Positions 1-12,033 of a DNA stretch of 64,000 bases are shown here, piece by piece; position 1 is the stretch's first letter; every line of letters begins with the position of its first letter. Origin of the DNA: Callorhinus ursinus (taxonomy: Eukaryota > Chordata > Mammalia > Carnivora > Otariidae). The position numbers and the translations under genes are program-made. Location: assembly GCF_003265705.1 (NCBI RefSeq), contig NW_020313288.1:2949616-3013615 (forward strand), written 5' to 3'. The notes below the pieces were generated by a model that worked only from the letters and a program-made list of their open reading frames with translations, did not search any database and was not told where the DNA came from.

Positions 1-230
1 GAGAAAAATATGCAGCCAAGAATACTATATCCAGCTAGGCTATCATTGAAAATAGAAGGAGAGATAAAAAGCTTCCAGGACAAACAAAAACTAAAGGAAT
101 TTGCAAACACAAAACCAGCCCTACAAGAAATATTGAAAGAGGTCCTCTAAGCAAAAAGAGAGCCTAAAAGCAGCATAGATCGAAAGGAACACAGACAATA
201 TACAGTAACAGTCACCTTACAGGCAATACA
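1..230 (+). mobile_element. LINE-1 spacer before ORF2
   Basis: This stretch runs without a break into the ORF2 start. It resembles the spacer between ORF1 and ORF2 of older mammalian L1 families (GCCCTACAAGAAAT-type segment near 118-135). The element continues beyond the left edge, so ORF1 and the 5' UTR are not visible. Confidence 0.7.
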
Positions 231-3200
231 ATGGCACTAAATTCATACCTTTCAATAGTTACCCTGAATGTAAATGGGCTAAATGCCCCAATCAAAAGAC
301 ACAGGCTATCAGATTGGATTAAAAAACAAGACCCATCGATATGCTGTCTGCAAGAGACTCATTTTAGACCCAAAGCCAACCCCAGATTGAAAGTGAGGGG
401 ATGGAAAACCATTTACCATGTTAATGGACACCAAAAGAAAGCTGGGGTGGCAATCCTTATATCAGACAAATTAGATTTTAAAACGAAGACTGTAATAAGA
501 GATGAAGAAGGACACTATATCCTACTTAAAGGGTCTATCCAACAAGAAGATCTAACAATCGTAAATATCTATGCCCCTAACGTGGGAGCAGCCAATTATA
601 TAAGGCAATTAATAACAAAAGCAAAGAAACACATTGACAACAATACAATAATAGTGGGGGATTTTAACACACCCCTAACTGAAATGGACAGATCATCTAA
701 GCAAAAGATCAACAAGGAAATAAAGACTTTAAATGAAACGCTGGACCAAACGGACTTTCTACACATATTCAGAACATTCCATCCCAAAGCAACAGAATAC
801 ACATTCTTCTCTAGTGCCCATGGAACATTCTCCAGAATTGATCACATCCTAGGTCACAAATCAGGTCTCCACCGGTACCAAAAGATGGGGATTATTCCCT
901 GCATATTTTCAGACCACAGTGCTTTGAAACTAGAACTCAATCACAAGAGGAAAGTCGGAAAGAACTCAAATACAGGGCGCCTGGGTGGCTCAGTTGGTTA
1001 AGCGACTGCCTTCGGCTCAGGTCATGATCCTGGAGTCCCAGGATCGAGTCCCACATCAGGCTCCCTGCTCAGCGGGGAGCCTCCTTCTCCCTCTGACCCT
1101 CCCCCTTCTCATGCGCTCTCTCTCTCAAATAAATAAATAAAATCTTAAAAAAAAAAAGAACTCAAATACATGGAGGCTAAAGAGCATCCTACTAAAGAAT
1201 GAATGGGTCAACCAAGAAATTAAAGAATGAAAAAAATTCATGGAAACCAATGAAAATGAAAACACAACTGTTCAAAATCTTTGGGATACAGCAAAGGCAG
1301 TCCTGAGAGGAAAGTATATAGCAATACAAGCCTTTCTCAAGAAACAAGAAAGGTTTCAAATACACAGCCTAACCCTACACCTAAAGGAACTAGAGAAAAA
1401 AAAGCAAATAAAGCCTAAACCCAGCAGGAGAAGAGAAATAATAAAGATCAGAGCAGAAATCAATGAAATAGAAACCAAAAGAATAGTAGAACAGATCAAC
1501 GAAACTAGGAGCTGGTTCTTTGAAAGAATTAACAAGATTGATAAACCCCTGGCCAGACGGATCAAAAAGAAAAGAGAAATGACCCAAATCAACAAAATCA
1601 TGAATGAAAGAGGAGAGACCACAACCAACACCAAAGAAATACAAACAATTATAAGAACATATTATGAGCAACTCTATGCCAGCAAATTAGATAACCCGGA
1701 AGAAATGGGTGCATTCCTAGAGATGTATCAACTACCAAAACTGAACCAGGAAGAAATAGAAAACCTGAACAGACCTATAACCACTAGAAATTGAAGCAGT
1801 CATCAAAAATCTCCCAACAAACAAAAACCCAGGGCCAGATGGCTTCCCAGGGGAATTCTATCAGACATTTAAAGAAGAATTAATACCTATTCTTCTGAAA
1901 CTGTTCCAAAAACTAGAAATGGAAGGAAAACTTCCAAACTCATTTTATGAGGCCAGCATTACCTTGATCCCAAAACCAGACAAAGACCCCATCAAAAAGG
2001 AGAATTACAGACCAATATCCTTGATGAACATGGATGCAAAAATTCTCACCAAAATACTAGCCAGTAGGATCCAACAGTACATTAAAAGGATTATTCACCA
2101 TGACCAAGTGGGATTTATCCCTGGGCTGCAAGGCTGGTTCAACATCCGCAAATCAACGTGATACAATACATTAACAAAAGAAAGAACAAGAATCATATGA
2201 TCCTCTCAATAGATGCAGAAAAAGCATTTGACAAAGTACAGCATCCTTTCTTGATCAAAACTCTTCAGAGTATAGGGATAGAGGGTCCATACCTCAATAT
2301 CATAAAAGCCATCTATGAAAAACCTACAGTGAATATCATTCTCAATGGGGAAAAGCTGAGAGCTTTTCCCCTAAGGTCAGGAACGCGGCAGGGATGTCCA
2401 CTCTCACCACTGCTATTCAACATAGTATTAGAAGTCCCAGCCACAGCAATCAGACAACAAAAAGAAATCAAAGGCATCCAAATCGGCAAAGAGGAAGTCA
2501 AACTCTCACTCTTTGCAGATGATATGACACTGTATGTGGAAAACCCAAAAGACTCCACCCCAAAACTGCTAGAACTCATTCAGGAATTCAGTCAAGTAGC
2601 AGGCTATAAAATCAATGCACAGAAATCAGTGGCATTCCTATACACCAACAACAAGACAGAAGCGAGACAAATCAAGGAGTCGATCCCATTTACAATTGCA
2701 CCCAAAACCATAAGATACCTAGGAATAAATCTAACCAAAGAGGCAAAGGATCTGTACTCAGAAAACTATAAAATACTCAGGAAAGAAATTGAAGAAGACA
2801 CAAAGAAATGAAAAAACGTTCCATGCTCATGGATTGGAAGAACAAACATTGTGAAGATGTCAGTGCTACCTAGAGCAATCTACACATTCAATGCAATCCC
2901 CATCAAAATACCATCCACCTTTTTCAAAGAAATGGAACAAATAATCCTAAAATTTGTATGGAACCAGAAGAGACCCCGAATAGCCAGAGGAATATTGAAA
3001 AAGAAAAGCAAAGCTGGCGGCATCACAATTCCGGACTTCCAGCTCTATTACAAAGCTGTCATCATCAAGACAGTATGGTACTGGCACAAAAACAGACACA
3101 TAGGTCAATGGAACAGAATCAAGAGCCCAGAAATGGACCCTCAACTCTATGGTCAACTCATCTTTGACAAAGCAGGAAAGACTGTCCAATGGAAAAAAGA

Positions 3201-4234
3201 CAGTCTCTTCAACAAATGGTGTTGGGAAAATTGGACAGCCACATGCAGAAGAATGAAACTGGACCATTTCCTTACACCACACACAAAAATAGACTCCAAA
3301 TGGTTGAAAGACCTAAACCTGAGACAGGAGTCCAACAAAATCCTAAAGGAGAACACAGGCAGCAACCTCTTCGACCTCAGCCGCAGCAACTTCTTCCTAG
3401 AAACATCGCCAAAGGCACGGGAAGCCAGGGCAAAAATGAACTATTGGGATTTCATCAAGATAAAAAGCTTTTGCACAGCAAAAGAAACAGTCCACAAAAC
3501 CAAAAGACAACCGACAGAATGGGAGAAAATATTTGCAAACGACATATCAGATAAAGGGCTAGTATCCAAAATCTATAAAGAACTTATCAAACTCAACACC
3601 CAAAGAACAAATAATCCAATCAAGAAATGGGCAGAAGACATGAACAGACATTTTTCCAAAGAAGACATCCAAATGGCCAACAGACACACGAAAAAGTGCC
3701 CAACATCGCTCGGCATCAGGGAAATCCAAAATCAAAACCTCAATGAGATACCACCTCACACCTGTCAGAATGGCTAAAATTAACAAGTCAGGAAACGACA
3801 GATGTTGGCGGGGATGTGGAGAAAGGGGAACCCTCCTACACTGTTGGTGGGAATGCAAGCTGGTGCAGCCCCTCTGGAAAACAGTATGGAGGTTCCTCAA
3901 AGAGTTGAAAATAGAGCTACCATACGATCCAGCAATTGCACTACTGGGTATTTACCCCAAAGATATAAATGTAGGGATCAGAAGGGGTACGTGCACCCCG
4001 ATGTTTATAGCAGCAATGTCCACAATAGCTAAACTGTGGAAAGAGCCAAGATGTCCATCGACAGATGAATGGATAAAGAAGATGTGGTATATATACACAA
4101 TGGAATATTATGCAGCCATCAAAAGGAATGAGATCTTGCCATTTGCAACGACGTGGATGGAACTGGAGGGTGTTATGCTGAGCGAAATAAGCCAATCAGA
4201 GAAAGACATGTATCATATGACCTCACTGATATGA
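231..4234 (+). pseudogene. LINE-1 ORF2 (endonuclease / reverse transcriptase), broken
   Basis: This is the L1 retrotransposition enzyme, which nicks target DNA and reverse-transcribes the element RNA. The N-terminal endonuclease (231 to about 960) keeps the expected catalytic residues: Asn in LNVNG, Glu in LQETH, GDFN and SDHS. A SINE at 975-1155 then interrupts it. The rest runs in pieces: 1240-1794; a frameshift near 1785; about 1795-2155 including IPKPDKD; a second frameshift near 2155; and 2158-2811 with the reverse transcriptase FADD box. There is an in-frame TGA at 2809-2811 where a Trp is expected, then the frame continues to 3777. After a frameshift near 3740, the C-terminal piece 3743-4234 holds the C-x3-C-x7-H-x4-C knuckle. 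With two SINE junctions, three frameshifts and one stop, it cannot make the enzyme. The remaining similarity is high, so it is a fairly young carnivore L1. Confidence 0.93.
975..1155 (+). mobile_element. CAN SINE inside L1 ORF2
   Basis: A tRNA-derived CAN SINE with the usual head, a CT-rich middle and an AAATAAATAAAATC tail. It is flanked by a perfect 15-bp target duplication (AAGAACTCAAATACA at 960-974 and 1156-1170), which proves insertion into an existing L1. Confidence 0.97.
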
Positions 4235-4690
4235 GGAATTCTTAATCTCAGGAAACAAACTGAGGGTTGCTGGAATGGTGGGGGGTGGGAGGGATGGGGT
4301 GGCTGGGTGGTAGACATTGGGGAGGGTATGTGCTATGGTGAGCACTATGAATTGTACAAGACTGATGAATCACAGATCTGTACTTCTGAAACAAATAATG
4401 CAACATATGTTAAGAAAAAAAAAGAAGATAGCAGGAGGGGAAGAATGAAGGGGAGTAAGTCGGAGGGGGAGACGAACCATTAGAGATGATGGACTCTGAA
4501 AAACAAACTGAGGGTTCTAGAGGGGAGGGGGGTGGGGGGATGGGTTAGCCTGGTGATGGGTATTAAAGAGGGCACATTCTGCGTGGAGCACTGGGTGTTA
4601 GGCACAAACAAATCATGGAACACTACATCAAAAACTAATGATGTAATGTATGGTGATTAACATAACAATAAAAAATTATTAAAAAAAAAG
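4235..4690 (+). mobile_element. LINE-1 3' UTR with G-rich tracts and poly(A) end
   Basis: It follows the ORF2 stop directly. It contains two related units, about 4240-4430 and 4485-4690. Each starts with AAACAAACTGAGGGTT and then a G-rich run, and each ends near an A-rich tail. The last unit carries AATAAAAAATT and poly(A). As I recall, this two-unit layout is normal for carnivore L1. A copy of the second unit recurs at 34282-34506. Confidence 0.88.
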
Positions 4691-4964
4691 ATTCTATGCA
4701 TGTTTCCCAGGAAAGTCTTCTTAAACTGTGTTTAAATATCACTTGTATATTAACAAATGGAACTCTCTTTACTTTTCACTGGCTGAGAGATTTTTATCAA
4801 CGTGTCCCTTTGCACTTATGGGTTGTCAAATTCAGCCTTGCTATTATTCTTGGTCAATACTGTCTACAGTATTGCATTCTACATTCTACATTCTAGTCAT
4901 GAATTCTTAGTCATGGTACCAGGTGCATAGTATTTAATGGATTTTTTTCTTTTGAGTCAATTTT

Positions 4965-5153
4965 TTTTTAAGATTTTATTTATTTATATGAGAGAGAGAA
5001 TGAGAGATAGAGAGCATGAGAGGGAAGAGGGTCAGAGGGAGAAGCAGGCTCCCCGCCGAGCAGGGAGCCCGATGCGGGACTCGATCCCGGGACTCCAGGA
5101 TCATGACCTGAGCCGAAGGCAGTCGCTCAACCAACTGAACCACCCAGGCGCCC
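4965..5153 (-). mobile_element. CAN SINE
   Basis: A full-length SINE in reverse orientation. The target duplication TCTTTTGAGTCAATTTT flanks it at 4948-4964 and 5154-5170. Confidence 0.96.
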
Positions 5154-5170
5154 TCTTTTGAGTCAATTTT

Positions 5171-5486
5171 AAAAATTCATAAATACAACGACTTTTGTCA
5201 TTAACGTAACTTGTAGTACATTAATAAGAGTAAGATAATGACTTGGCCAATGCCCTCCAGCCAATGATCACCAGGACCACACCGGTAGTTAGAGAGAAGC
5301 ATACTGCTTAGAGCGTCAGATGAACACAACTCATGAAGGACTGCAGAGCTGTGGGTGTGAGGGACACATCGTGACAGGTACAGCATGAGGACATGTTCTG
5401 ACATATAAAGTGTTCCTTTACTCTGGATTAGATGCCATCGGGAGGTACCTGTAATTTTATGATTGAAGATCTTAATAGTTCTTTTT
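5171..5486. other. Unassigned sequence between two SINEs
   Basis: I see no coding signal, RNA gene or recognisable repeat here. Confidence 0.5.
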
Positions 5487-5489
5487 TAA

Positions 5490-5671
5490 CAGTTTTTTTT
5501 TAAATTTGTTTATTTAAGACAGAGAAAGAGCAGAGGGGAGGGGCAGAGGGAGAGGGAGAAGCAGATTCCCCGCTGAGCAGGGAGCCCTACAGAGTGCTTG
5601 ATCCCAGGACTCTGGGATCATGACCTGAGCCAAAGGCAGACGATTAACTGACTGAGCCACCCAGGTGCTCT
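5490..5671 (-). mobile_element. CAN SINE
   Basis: A reverse-oriented SINE running from the T-rich tail through GAAGCAGATTCCCCGCTGAGC to the GCCACCCAGGTGC head. It has some divergence from the consensus seen elsewhere in the window. Confidence 0.9.
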
Positions 5672-6009
5672 CTTATCTAGAAAGCAGGAAGAATGCAGTG
5701 CAGCTGAAACTAGGAATAGAGAAGCACCAGGCACATCAGCTAGAGGCAGGGAATATTTGCTGATTTTTACAGATTGGACTTCATTTTTTAGCCTCCTTAC
5801 CGACATCACCGTGACATGGTCTTCATGTGCCCTGACTCCTCACAGACAAGGAAGTGCCTCGTCGGAGGACAGGCGGGTGAAACTGTTTCTGCTCAGTGAG
5901 AGAAAGCCACAGCCCAGTAGTGAGCTCCAGGCCAGCTTCCACTGTCTGAGGCTATGTTTGCGTTCTCATATACTATGTGAACACTGACATCTTGCTTCTT
6001 CACATCCGG

Positions 6010-6235
6010 CACTGCGTTAAATGTTCTCCATAAAGGAACTCAGCATAGATAAACCCAGTTGCTCCTCAGCAGACTCTATAAGGTAGATAATGTTTTTATC
6101 TCCTTGTATGAGCTACCCGAGGCCTACAGATGCAGGTGATTTTCCAAAGGCCACAGAGCAAGAAAGGAACCAAGTCAGGATCATGATTCAAGTGGAGCCT
6201 TTCTTTCCCAGACTCTATATTCAGCGTCAGGTGCT
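6010..6235 (+). mobile_element. MIR-like ancient SINE fragment (tentative)
   Basis: The series TATAAGGTAGATAATGTTTTTATC, then CTACAGATG, then TTTTCCAAAGGCCACAGAGCAAG and CAAGTCAGGATCATGATTCAAG follows the order of the MIR core and 3' half: size tract, gAtGaggaaac, ccaaggtcacacagc, gattcgaaccc. It is decayed, so this rests on pattern order and not on close identity. Confidence 0.55.
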
Positions 6236-7699
6236 AAATATTGAGCCTCCCTCGCTCCCTCGTGTGCCACACACTCAGCTCAAAGCAAACGATGACACTC
6301 CACACTGATCTAGACACTGCAGGCACTTGCCCACATGTCCTCATGCTTATTGCTTCCCACCCTCCCAGTCCTGCTTGCTCCCCTGGTGTTCCCCCATGTC
6401 ACCCCTTCTTTACAAGCACTGACTGTCCTTCTAGGGCCTGAGTATAATCCGCTGTCTCCCTGGAACGTCCTGTGTCCCCTGTTTGGCCACATGACTGGGC
6501 AACCACTGAAGGACACAGAACAGGTGCAGCTTCAGAGCCTCCACACAAGCATCAGGTGGGCACCCCTGCAAAACTTCGCTCTCAGATTCTGAAGAGAACT
6601 GGAAACAAAAGAACCACAAAATCACAGGGAAAACGATCTCTGGGTACACGGAAGGGTTAACAATTTGTAAAAAAACTGAAATTGGATTTCATGGTTCTGC
6701 TATGAAAAAGAGAGTTCCATGGAAAATGTCACATATGGACTGTTTCCCACTGGTGGTGACATCGAAATGTGGTGGTGACACACCTTCCATGCTGTTTCAG
6801 TTCAGTGCACCTACATTCACCCCTATTAGTGTGTGGGATCCACACGGTCACTGGTCATGCTGGTGAATTGAGGACAGTAGAGAGCAAATCCCATTCCGAC
6901 AGTGGTTGGAATAATTAGACGGAAGCATTCCTCTCTGCAGAGACTGTACAGGTATCCTTATTGTGCATTCACACTACCACATTCCTTCCCCAAGTCCCAC
7001 TGGGCCTGCTCACCTTACAAACCCTCTCAGACATGAAGCCCAACCAGCTCCACCCAGAATACAACCACACTCGCACCAGGCCCAGGGCCAGAGGAGCATC
7101 CCTGGGGGCCATCTGATGGAGATAGAAACTGACCTGCGTCAACTGGGGGCAGATCAACAGAAGCGTGAGTGGTCGGGAGGAAAGAGAAAGGCACGGCCCA
7201 TCCTTCCTCCACTGGAATTAATACAAGGAGACACCACTGGGTGAAGCATGACCAACCCCTTACCCATCCATCATTGCAAGAAATGTCCTGTGGTTACTTA
7301 GCACAATTAGTAGCAAGAGGAAGGGAGATATGGGGATGTTCTTGTTCTGGTATCGATTTTCACGTAAACATCTCAAGAGCTATTTGGACAACAGGAAGCA
7401 GCATTTACTGAAATTATTTTTCTCAAGGTTTACTTTATGCCTGGGGCACCCAGTCATGTCATTCCCATCACTACTAAGACTCACCTCACCAGGAATGTGG
7501 TTCGTTCTAGTCATTGACCGACAAGTAGGGAAGATGCGTGTCAAGCTCCCCCTCGCTCACTCTTTTGAGTGGCAAGACCATGACTCCTGGTGTACTTTGT
7601 CGGAGGCCATTACATAAGCAATATTAAGGGTTTCACCATTAGATGGACTAGTTTTTATGAATAAAGGTGGTCGTTAAAGGGAACCCTTGCTAAGATGAA
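6236..7699. other. Unassigned non-genic sequence
   Basis: Short open frames occur on both strands, but none resembles a known protein or has splice signals that join it to anything. I recognise no repeat in this stretch. It may be unique sequence or old, diverged repeats. Confidence 0.4.
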
Positions 7700-8135
7700 G
7701 GCAGGAGACCAGCAGTAGGTGCTCTCCTGTCTAACCCCTGGTCAGCTGTACACACAACAGGAAAAGAGCTGCAAGTGGACACAGCTTCACTGCCCCTGCC
7801 ACAGTGAGAAACCTTTACTCCACCCAGCAACAGGCCAGCCAATGAGACAGTCACAGCTCAACCAATGAGAGACAGTCACAGTTCAGCCAATGAGGCGGTC
7901 ACAGCTCTAACAACGAGAAGCCACCATCTTCAAAAGACCAGTTTCCCCAAATTGACTTTTTCTTGACAATAACCCCTCCCAACTGTCTCCTTTCCTGCAG
8001 AAGAGTGGCCTCTCTTTTGCTCTCTGGATTTGCCCCTGGATTTGCCATTTCTTGCATGTCCTCATTTGCAATTCTTGTTATTCTGTATAAACCCATTTTT
8101 TGCTGGTGAAATAACCAACAGTTAAGGTTTACTTA
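7700..8135 (+). mobile_element. ERV LTR (5' side of copy A retroviral fossil), with CCAATGAG repeats
   Basis: A promoter-like block has three CCAATGAG units at 7839, 7862 and 7887, spaced 23 and 25 bp, each followed by CAGTCACAG-type sequence. A TATAAA-like box lies near 8089. The same repeat pattern recurs at 63509-63590. The gag-like fossil starts just downstream. The ends are approximate because no clean TG...CA boundaries or target duplication were found. Confidence 0.6.
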
Positions 8136-8189
8136 CTTGGTGTCATAAACTGTGCGTGTTGGAAGAGTGTTGGCCTTTGGCCCAACTAA

Positions 8190-11105
8190 TGTGTGGAATC
8201 AGACTGTTCTGCCTGGAACTGTGCTGGCCTTTTGACCAAGTTCTTTTGGGAACAGCCTGTTCCTATTGAAGCAGTGGTTTTTAGGTATTTCTTTTTTTGT
8301 TCTAAAGAGAAACCCAAGAAATGGGATCCCAGTCATAACAATGCTTTGAGGGCACCCCTCTGGTTTTATGTTTAAAAAGTACAGTCTCTCCTCATGCAGG
8401 TTTCTAATTAAATGGACTAACTTCATCAGAAGTAACTTAGATCATCAATGGTCATTACTGGAGACTTCCGATCTCCCCAAACTGACTCTTATCAAAACAA
8501 AATTGGACAGCCATGGCTCTAAAATTGTCAAAAGCAGATGGGATGCCTATTTTAATGGGTATTTTGAAGTTTCCAAACATTATCAGGATCTAAAGTTGCT
8601 CTCTGCAAAAATCAATTAACAGAAGTAAACAAACCATTGAAAGCTGTCAAAATGGCTTCTGAGCCACTTTCCCCTCCCTCATCTTCTTTGTCTCCAGACA
8701 GGTGGCAGCCACATGATGTGCAGACCAGACCTCCAGTGCCCTCTCTTTCCTCCCTCTGCTTTGTCCCCTCCTCCTGTGTAACCCCCACACTCTTCCGAAT
8801 CCTCCCACTAAAGTTCCCTTTTTCTGTTTCCCACCCCAGTCCTTCCTCTCCTGAACCTATCAAAATGGACCCCAAATGGGGATCTTAATAAAACCCAATT
8901 TCTTACCTTGCCTGGACTAAGGCTGAACTGCAAGCCAGACTTTCCCCAAGTGATGAAGGATCCCCATAGGTGTGCTGAAGAATTTAAGTTATTCAAACTT
9001 ACCAACCTGGTTTCTCAGATTTATACCAATTAGCTCACGTGCTTGTTGGTGAGGGCCAGACACACACTGGATGAAGCTGGCCCAACAGGAACATTAAAGA
9101 AAGTATTAGGGAAACAGAAACCCATGTTTCTGCAGGGATGCTATAACACTCACTGGAAATACTGAGCAATTGTAGGATCTTTCCTTAAGCCTGTTGAGTG
9201 GAACAAAATTCAGACTTGCATGCAAAAACCTGATGGATCCTTTCATGATGATCATAATGGACTCCATATTGTCCTTAAAGAAAATTCTGGGGGGGCATGG
9301 GTGGCTTAGTCAGCTAAGTGTCTGTGTTTGGCTCAGGTCATGAACCCAGTGTCCTGGGATTGAGTCCCTTATCAGTCACCCTGCTCAGTGGGGAGCCTGC
9401 TTCTCCCTCTCCCTCTGCCTGTCCCCCCCCCCCCGAATTGTGCTCCCTCTCAATAAAAAAAATCCTAAAAAAAAAAAAATTCTCGGTGAACTTTAGGTAC
9501 TGAATGCACTTAACTCTATTTATGGGCAGAACTGAGCTCTTTCTCTTTTAGGCAAAAGGAACCAGGATGTATGGGAATCTATGTCCCCTCCAGATTTAGA
9601 AATTTGACAGACAAGCTCTTCACATCCTAGATGAGTCACCAACATGAAAGACCAACAAATTCCCGATTTTCACTTACGGCATATGAAAGCCCACTACACA
9701 ACATTTTAAAACCCTGTACTTTCTGCTATTATTGCAAAGAGCCAGGATAGTGAAAAAAACCTGGTTACAAACAAGCACTCCAGGCAGCGGCATCCCTCCA
9801 GCTGACTGTTCCAATGTCCTCCTCACTCCCAATGACGGGGCTCCAGGGACCTCCAGGGGCTCATCCCAGTCCTCCCTCGTAAGCAGCTAATGGAACCACC
9901 TCCGCATTGGGAATGAGTCTCTGTCCTTGTTGACACCAAACCACACTCCTGGTGGCCAACTCCCTGATGGAAAGCAGCCCCTGCTCACAAGGACGAAAAC
10001 AGCTCCAATAGCGGGGGCCTTAAATCTCCACAGGTTCCTGTCTCTCAGCCTATTCTTTTCCTCTAGGCTCTTGGAGAGATACTCACCTTCTCCTTAGTTA
10101 CTTCTCCTTTATTCATGTGTGCACCTGACATTTCTTAGAAAAGTCTCATGCCAGAATTTGATTCCCTCAAACGGGCAAATAATTCCAGAATTTGGCAGCA
10201 GTAATCAAAATAATCAACCAGGGGAAGTAAACGACCCCATGGCCTCTTTTCTACACTCTTGTCTCTGATGGCACCACAGCAGAGCCTGGGAACACTGGTC
10301 GTTTGTTCCTATTGGATCAGCTACCTTGTTCTTTACGGGCAACATGTTCAACTGATATTGGCAGAATCCACATTGTACCTCATAAAGATAAAACTGTATT
10401 TTTCAAAATCTCTTGGCAGAATGAGACAATATAAATAAAGATGCCCTTCAGGGCATCAAGACCATAATAGAAGTTTAAAAGCCTCCGTGTCTCACGAGAG
10501 CCTCTGCTATGCCCTGTAACACCATTTCCCTCGTGAGAAAACCCAATGGCCGACAATGGACATCTGTCTAGGACCTCTCAGCAATAAATAACATTTTCAT
10601 CCCTCCACACTCTGTTGTTCCTAACCCAATGGGCTGACATCCATTGCCATTGAGAGCAAATTTTCCACTCTAATTCATCTATGCAGTGCATTTTTAGTAT
10701 TCCAGTTGGTAAGTGTAGCCAGTTTTTCCTTTCACTTGGAAGCACAGAAATACCCCTGGACAGTCATGCCCCAGAGACTCACAGATAATTTTCTTCCTTT
10801 TCACAAACCCCTAAAGTTGCTCTGGGTGACAGAGTTTTTTGCATTTCTACTTCGTTACAATATGGAGATAATTTCACTCTCTGCTTCCCTTCAGTGGAGG
10901 ACACCATCTATCTGTTAAACTTTTGGCTTAAAGGGACAGAAAGTATCAAATTTTGCAGTTTGCTCAAACTCAAGATCAATAATTAGGGTATCTGATCTTA
11001 GAACCAGACATTTGGATGCAGGCAAAACCCCTCATGACTGCTTAATGCGGACACATCATGTTTTGACTTCCTATGGCATTTTACATGTCACTCCTCTAAA
11101 CAATA
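8190..11105 (+). pseudogene. ERV gag-pro-pol fossil, copy A (class I, gammaretrovirus-like)
   Basis: Several retroviral landmarks occur in the right order but in different frames and with stops. About 8900-9290 translates as the C-terminal capsid region (an IQTCMQKPDG...KENSG pattern). Near 9712-9750 a nucleocapsid knuckle reads C-x2-C-x3-G and then hits a stop. Near 9925 lies an LVDT protease active-site remnant. About 10730-10985 is the reverse transcriptase palm, where the expected YVDD core reads YGDN. A SINE interrupts it at 9289-9475. It is a non-functional class I ERV. The homologous stretch at 44985-47500 carries the same YGDN, so it was dead before the segment duplicated. The part at 10280-10600 is not identified. 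Confidence 0.8.
9289..9475 (+). mobile_element. CAN SINE in copy A gag remnant
   Basis: A SINE with a poly(C) run in its middle, flanked by AAAATTCT at 9281-9288 and 9476-9483. The corresponding place in copy B (about 46100-46130) has no SINE. Confidence 0.92.
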
Positions 11106-11211
11106 AAGAGTTTTCATAGTTTACTGATTAGTCTTTTAAAAAGGATGAAAATAGTAAATAATAACTTGGGCATGCTATTCCAAATTCTCTTTACCATTTT
11201 ATTTTATAATA

Positions 11212-11296
11212 TATTTTTTTAAGTTATCTCTATACCCAGTGCGGGGCTCAAGACCAAGAGTTGCACGCTCTACCGACTGAGTCATCCAATCGCCCT
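11212..11296 (-). mobile_element. Old tRNA-derived SINE fragment shared by both copies
   Basis: The GGGGCTCAAGACCAAGAG...CCGACTGAGTCATCCAA segment is a reverse, diverged SINE head. The counterpart at 47840-47957 shows it was present before the duplication. Confidence 0.75.
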
Positions 11297-11832
11297 GCAA
11301 ATTCTTTTGAAGGTACTAAGGCAGCAATACATTTCCCTTCAACAGCCAACCCAATAGGATGACTTACACACTCTTACTTGGCCATATATGTTATCCAAGG
11401 GTAAAACTACAAACATTTAGTCCAATAGTTGGTATGCCTTTCGGGTACCTCAGGACTGTTATATTGTGGAAACAATGATGCATTTTTTACGTCCAATGTG
11501 GATAAAACTGAGGAGGCTCCTATGTCCAAAATTAACCAGATGCCAACTTTTAGCCAGGTGTTCTGGCTAATATTAAGGGTATTGGGCACTCCAGACATGA
11601 TCTCCTGGGAGCTAGAGGAAAGCACCTCACTGGTATTTCTAGCACAATCACTGATCATGGAAATAAACAGGCAAACCTGAAACATAGTGCAAAGGGATGT
11701 TCTTCCAAGTCACAATTTGGAAGAAAGACCACAGACATCAAAAGTTAGTCCCAGATAAGATAAACCAATAAGAGAATTTTAACAATTGTTCATTCAATAA
11801 AAAGAGAGAACTGAAGTGAAAATGTATCTTTC
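11297..11832. other. Unassigned sequence shared by both duplication copies
   Basis: It aligns by eye with about 47958-48480. It has short broken frames that may be retroviral (env-like position), but I cannot identify a protein. No splice signals join it to the zinc-finger gene. Confidence 0.4.
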
Positions 11833-12018
11833 TTTTTTTATTTAAGATTTATTTATTTTAGAGGGGGGTGAGGCAGAGGGGGAGGAAGAGAGAATCTCAA
11901 GCAGACTCCAAGCTGAGCATGGAGCTGATGCAGGGCTTGATCTCACAACCCTGAGATCACAACCTGAGCTGAAACCGAAGAGTTGGATGCTTAACCAACT
12001 GCACCACCCAGGCACCCT
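11833..12018 (-). mobile_element. CAN SINE specific to copy A
   Basis: A reverse SINE between near-identical duplications GAAAATGTATCTTTC (11818-11832) and GAAAATATATCTTTC (12019-12033). Copy B has the empty site near 48483, so the insertion happened after the duplication. Confidence 0.95.
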
Positions 12019-12033
12019 GAAAATATATCTTTC

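Noticed and set aside
2851..3777. 308-codon open frame that could be listed as a gene
   Set aside because: It is one piece of the broken LINE-1 ORF2, not a host gene.
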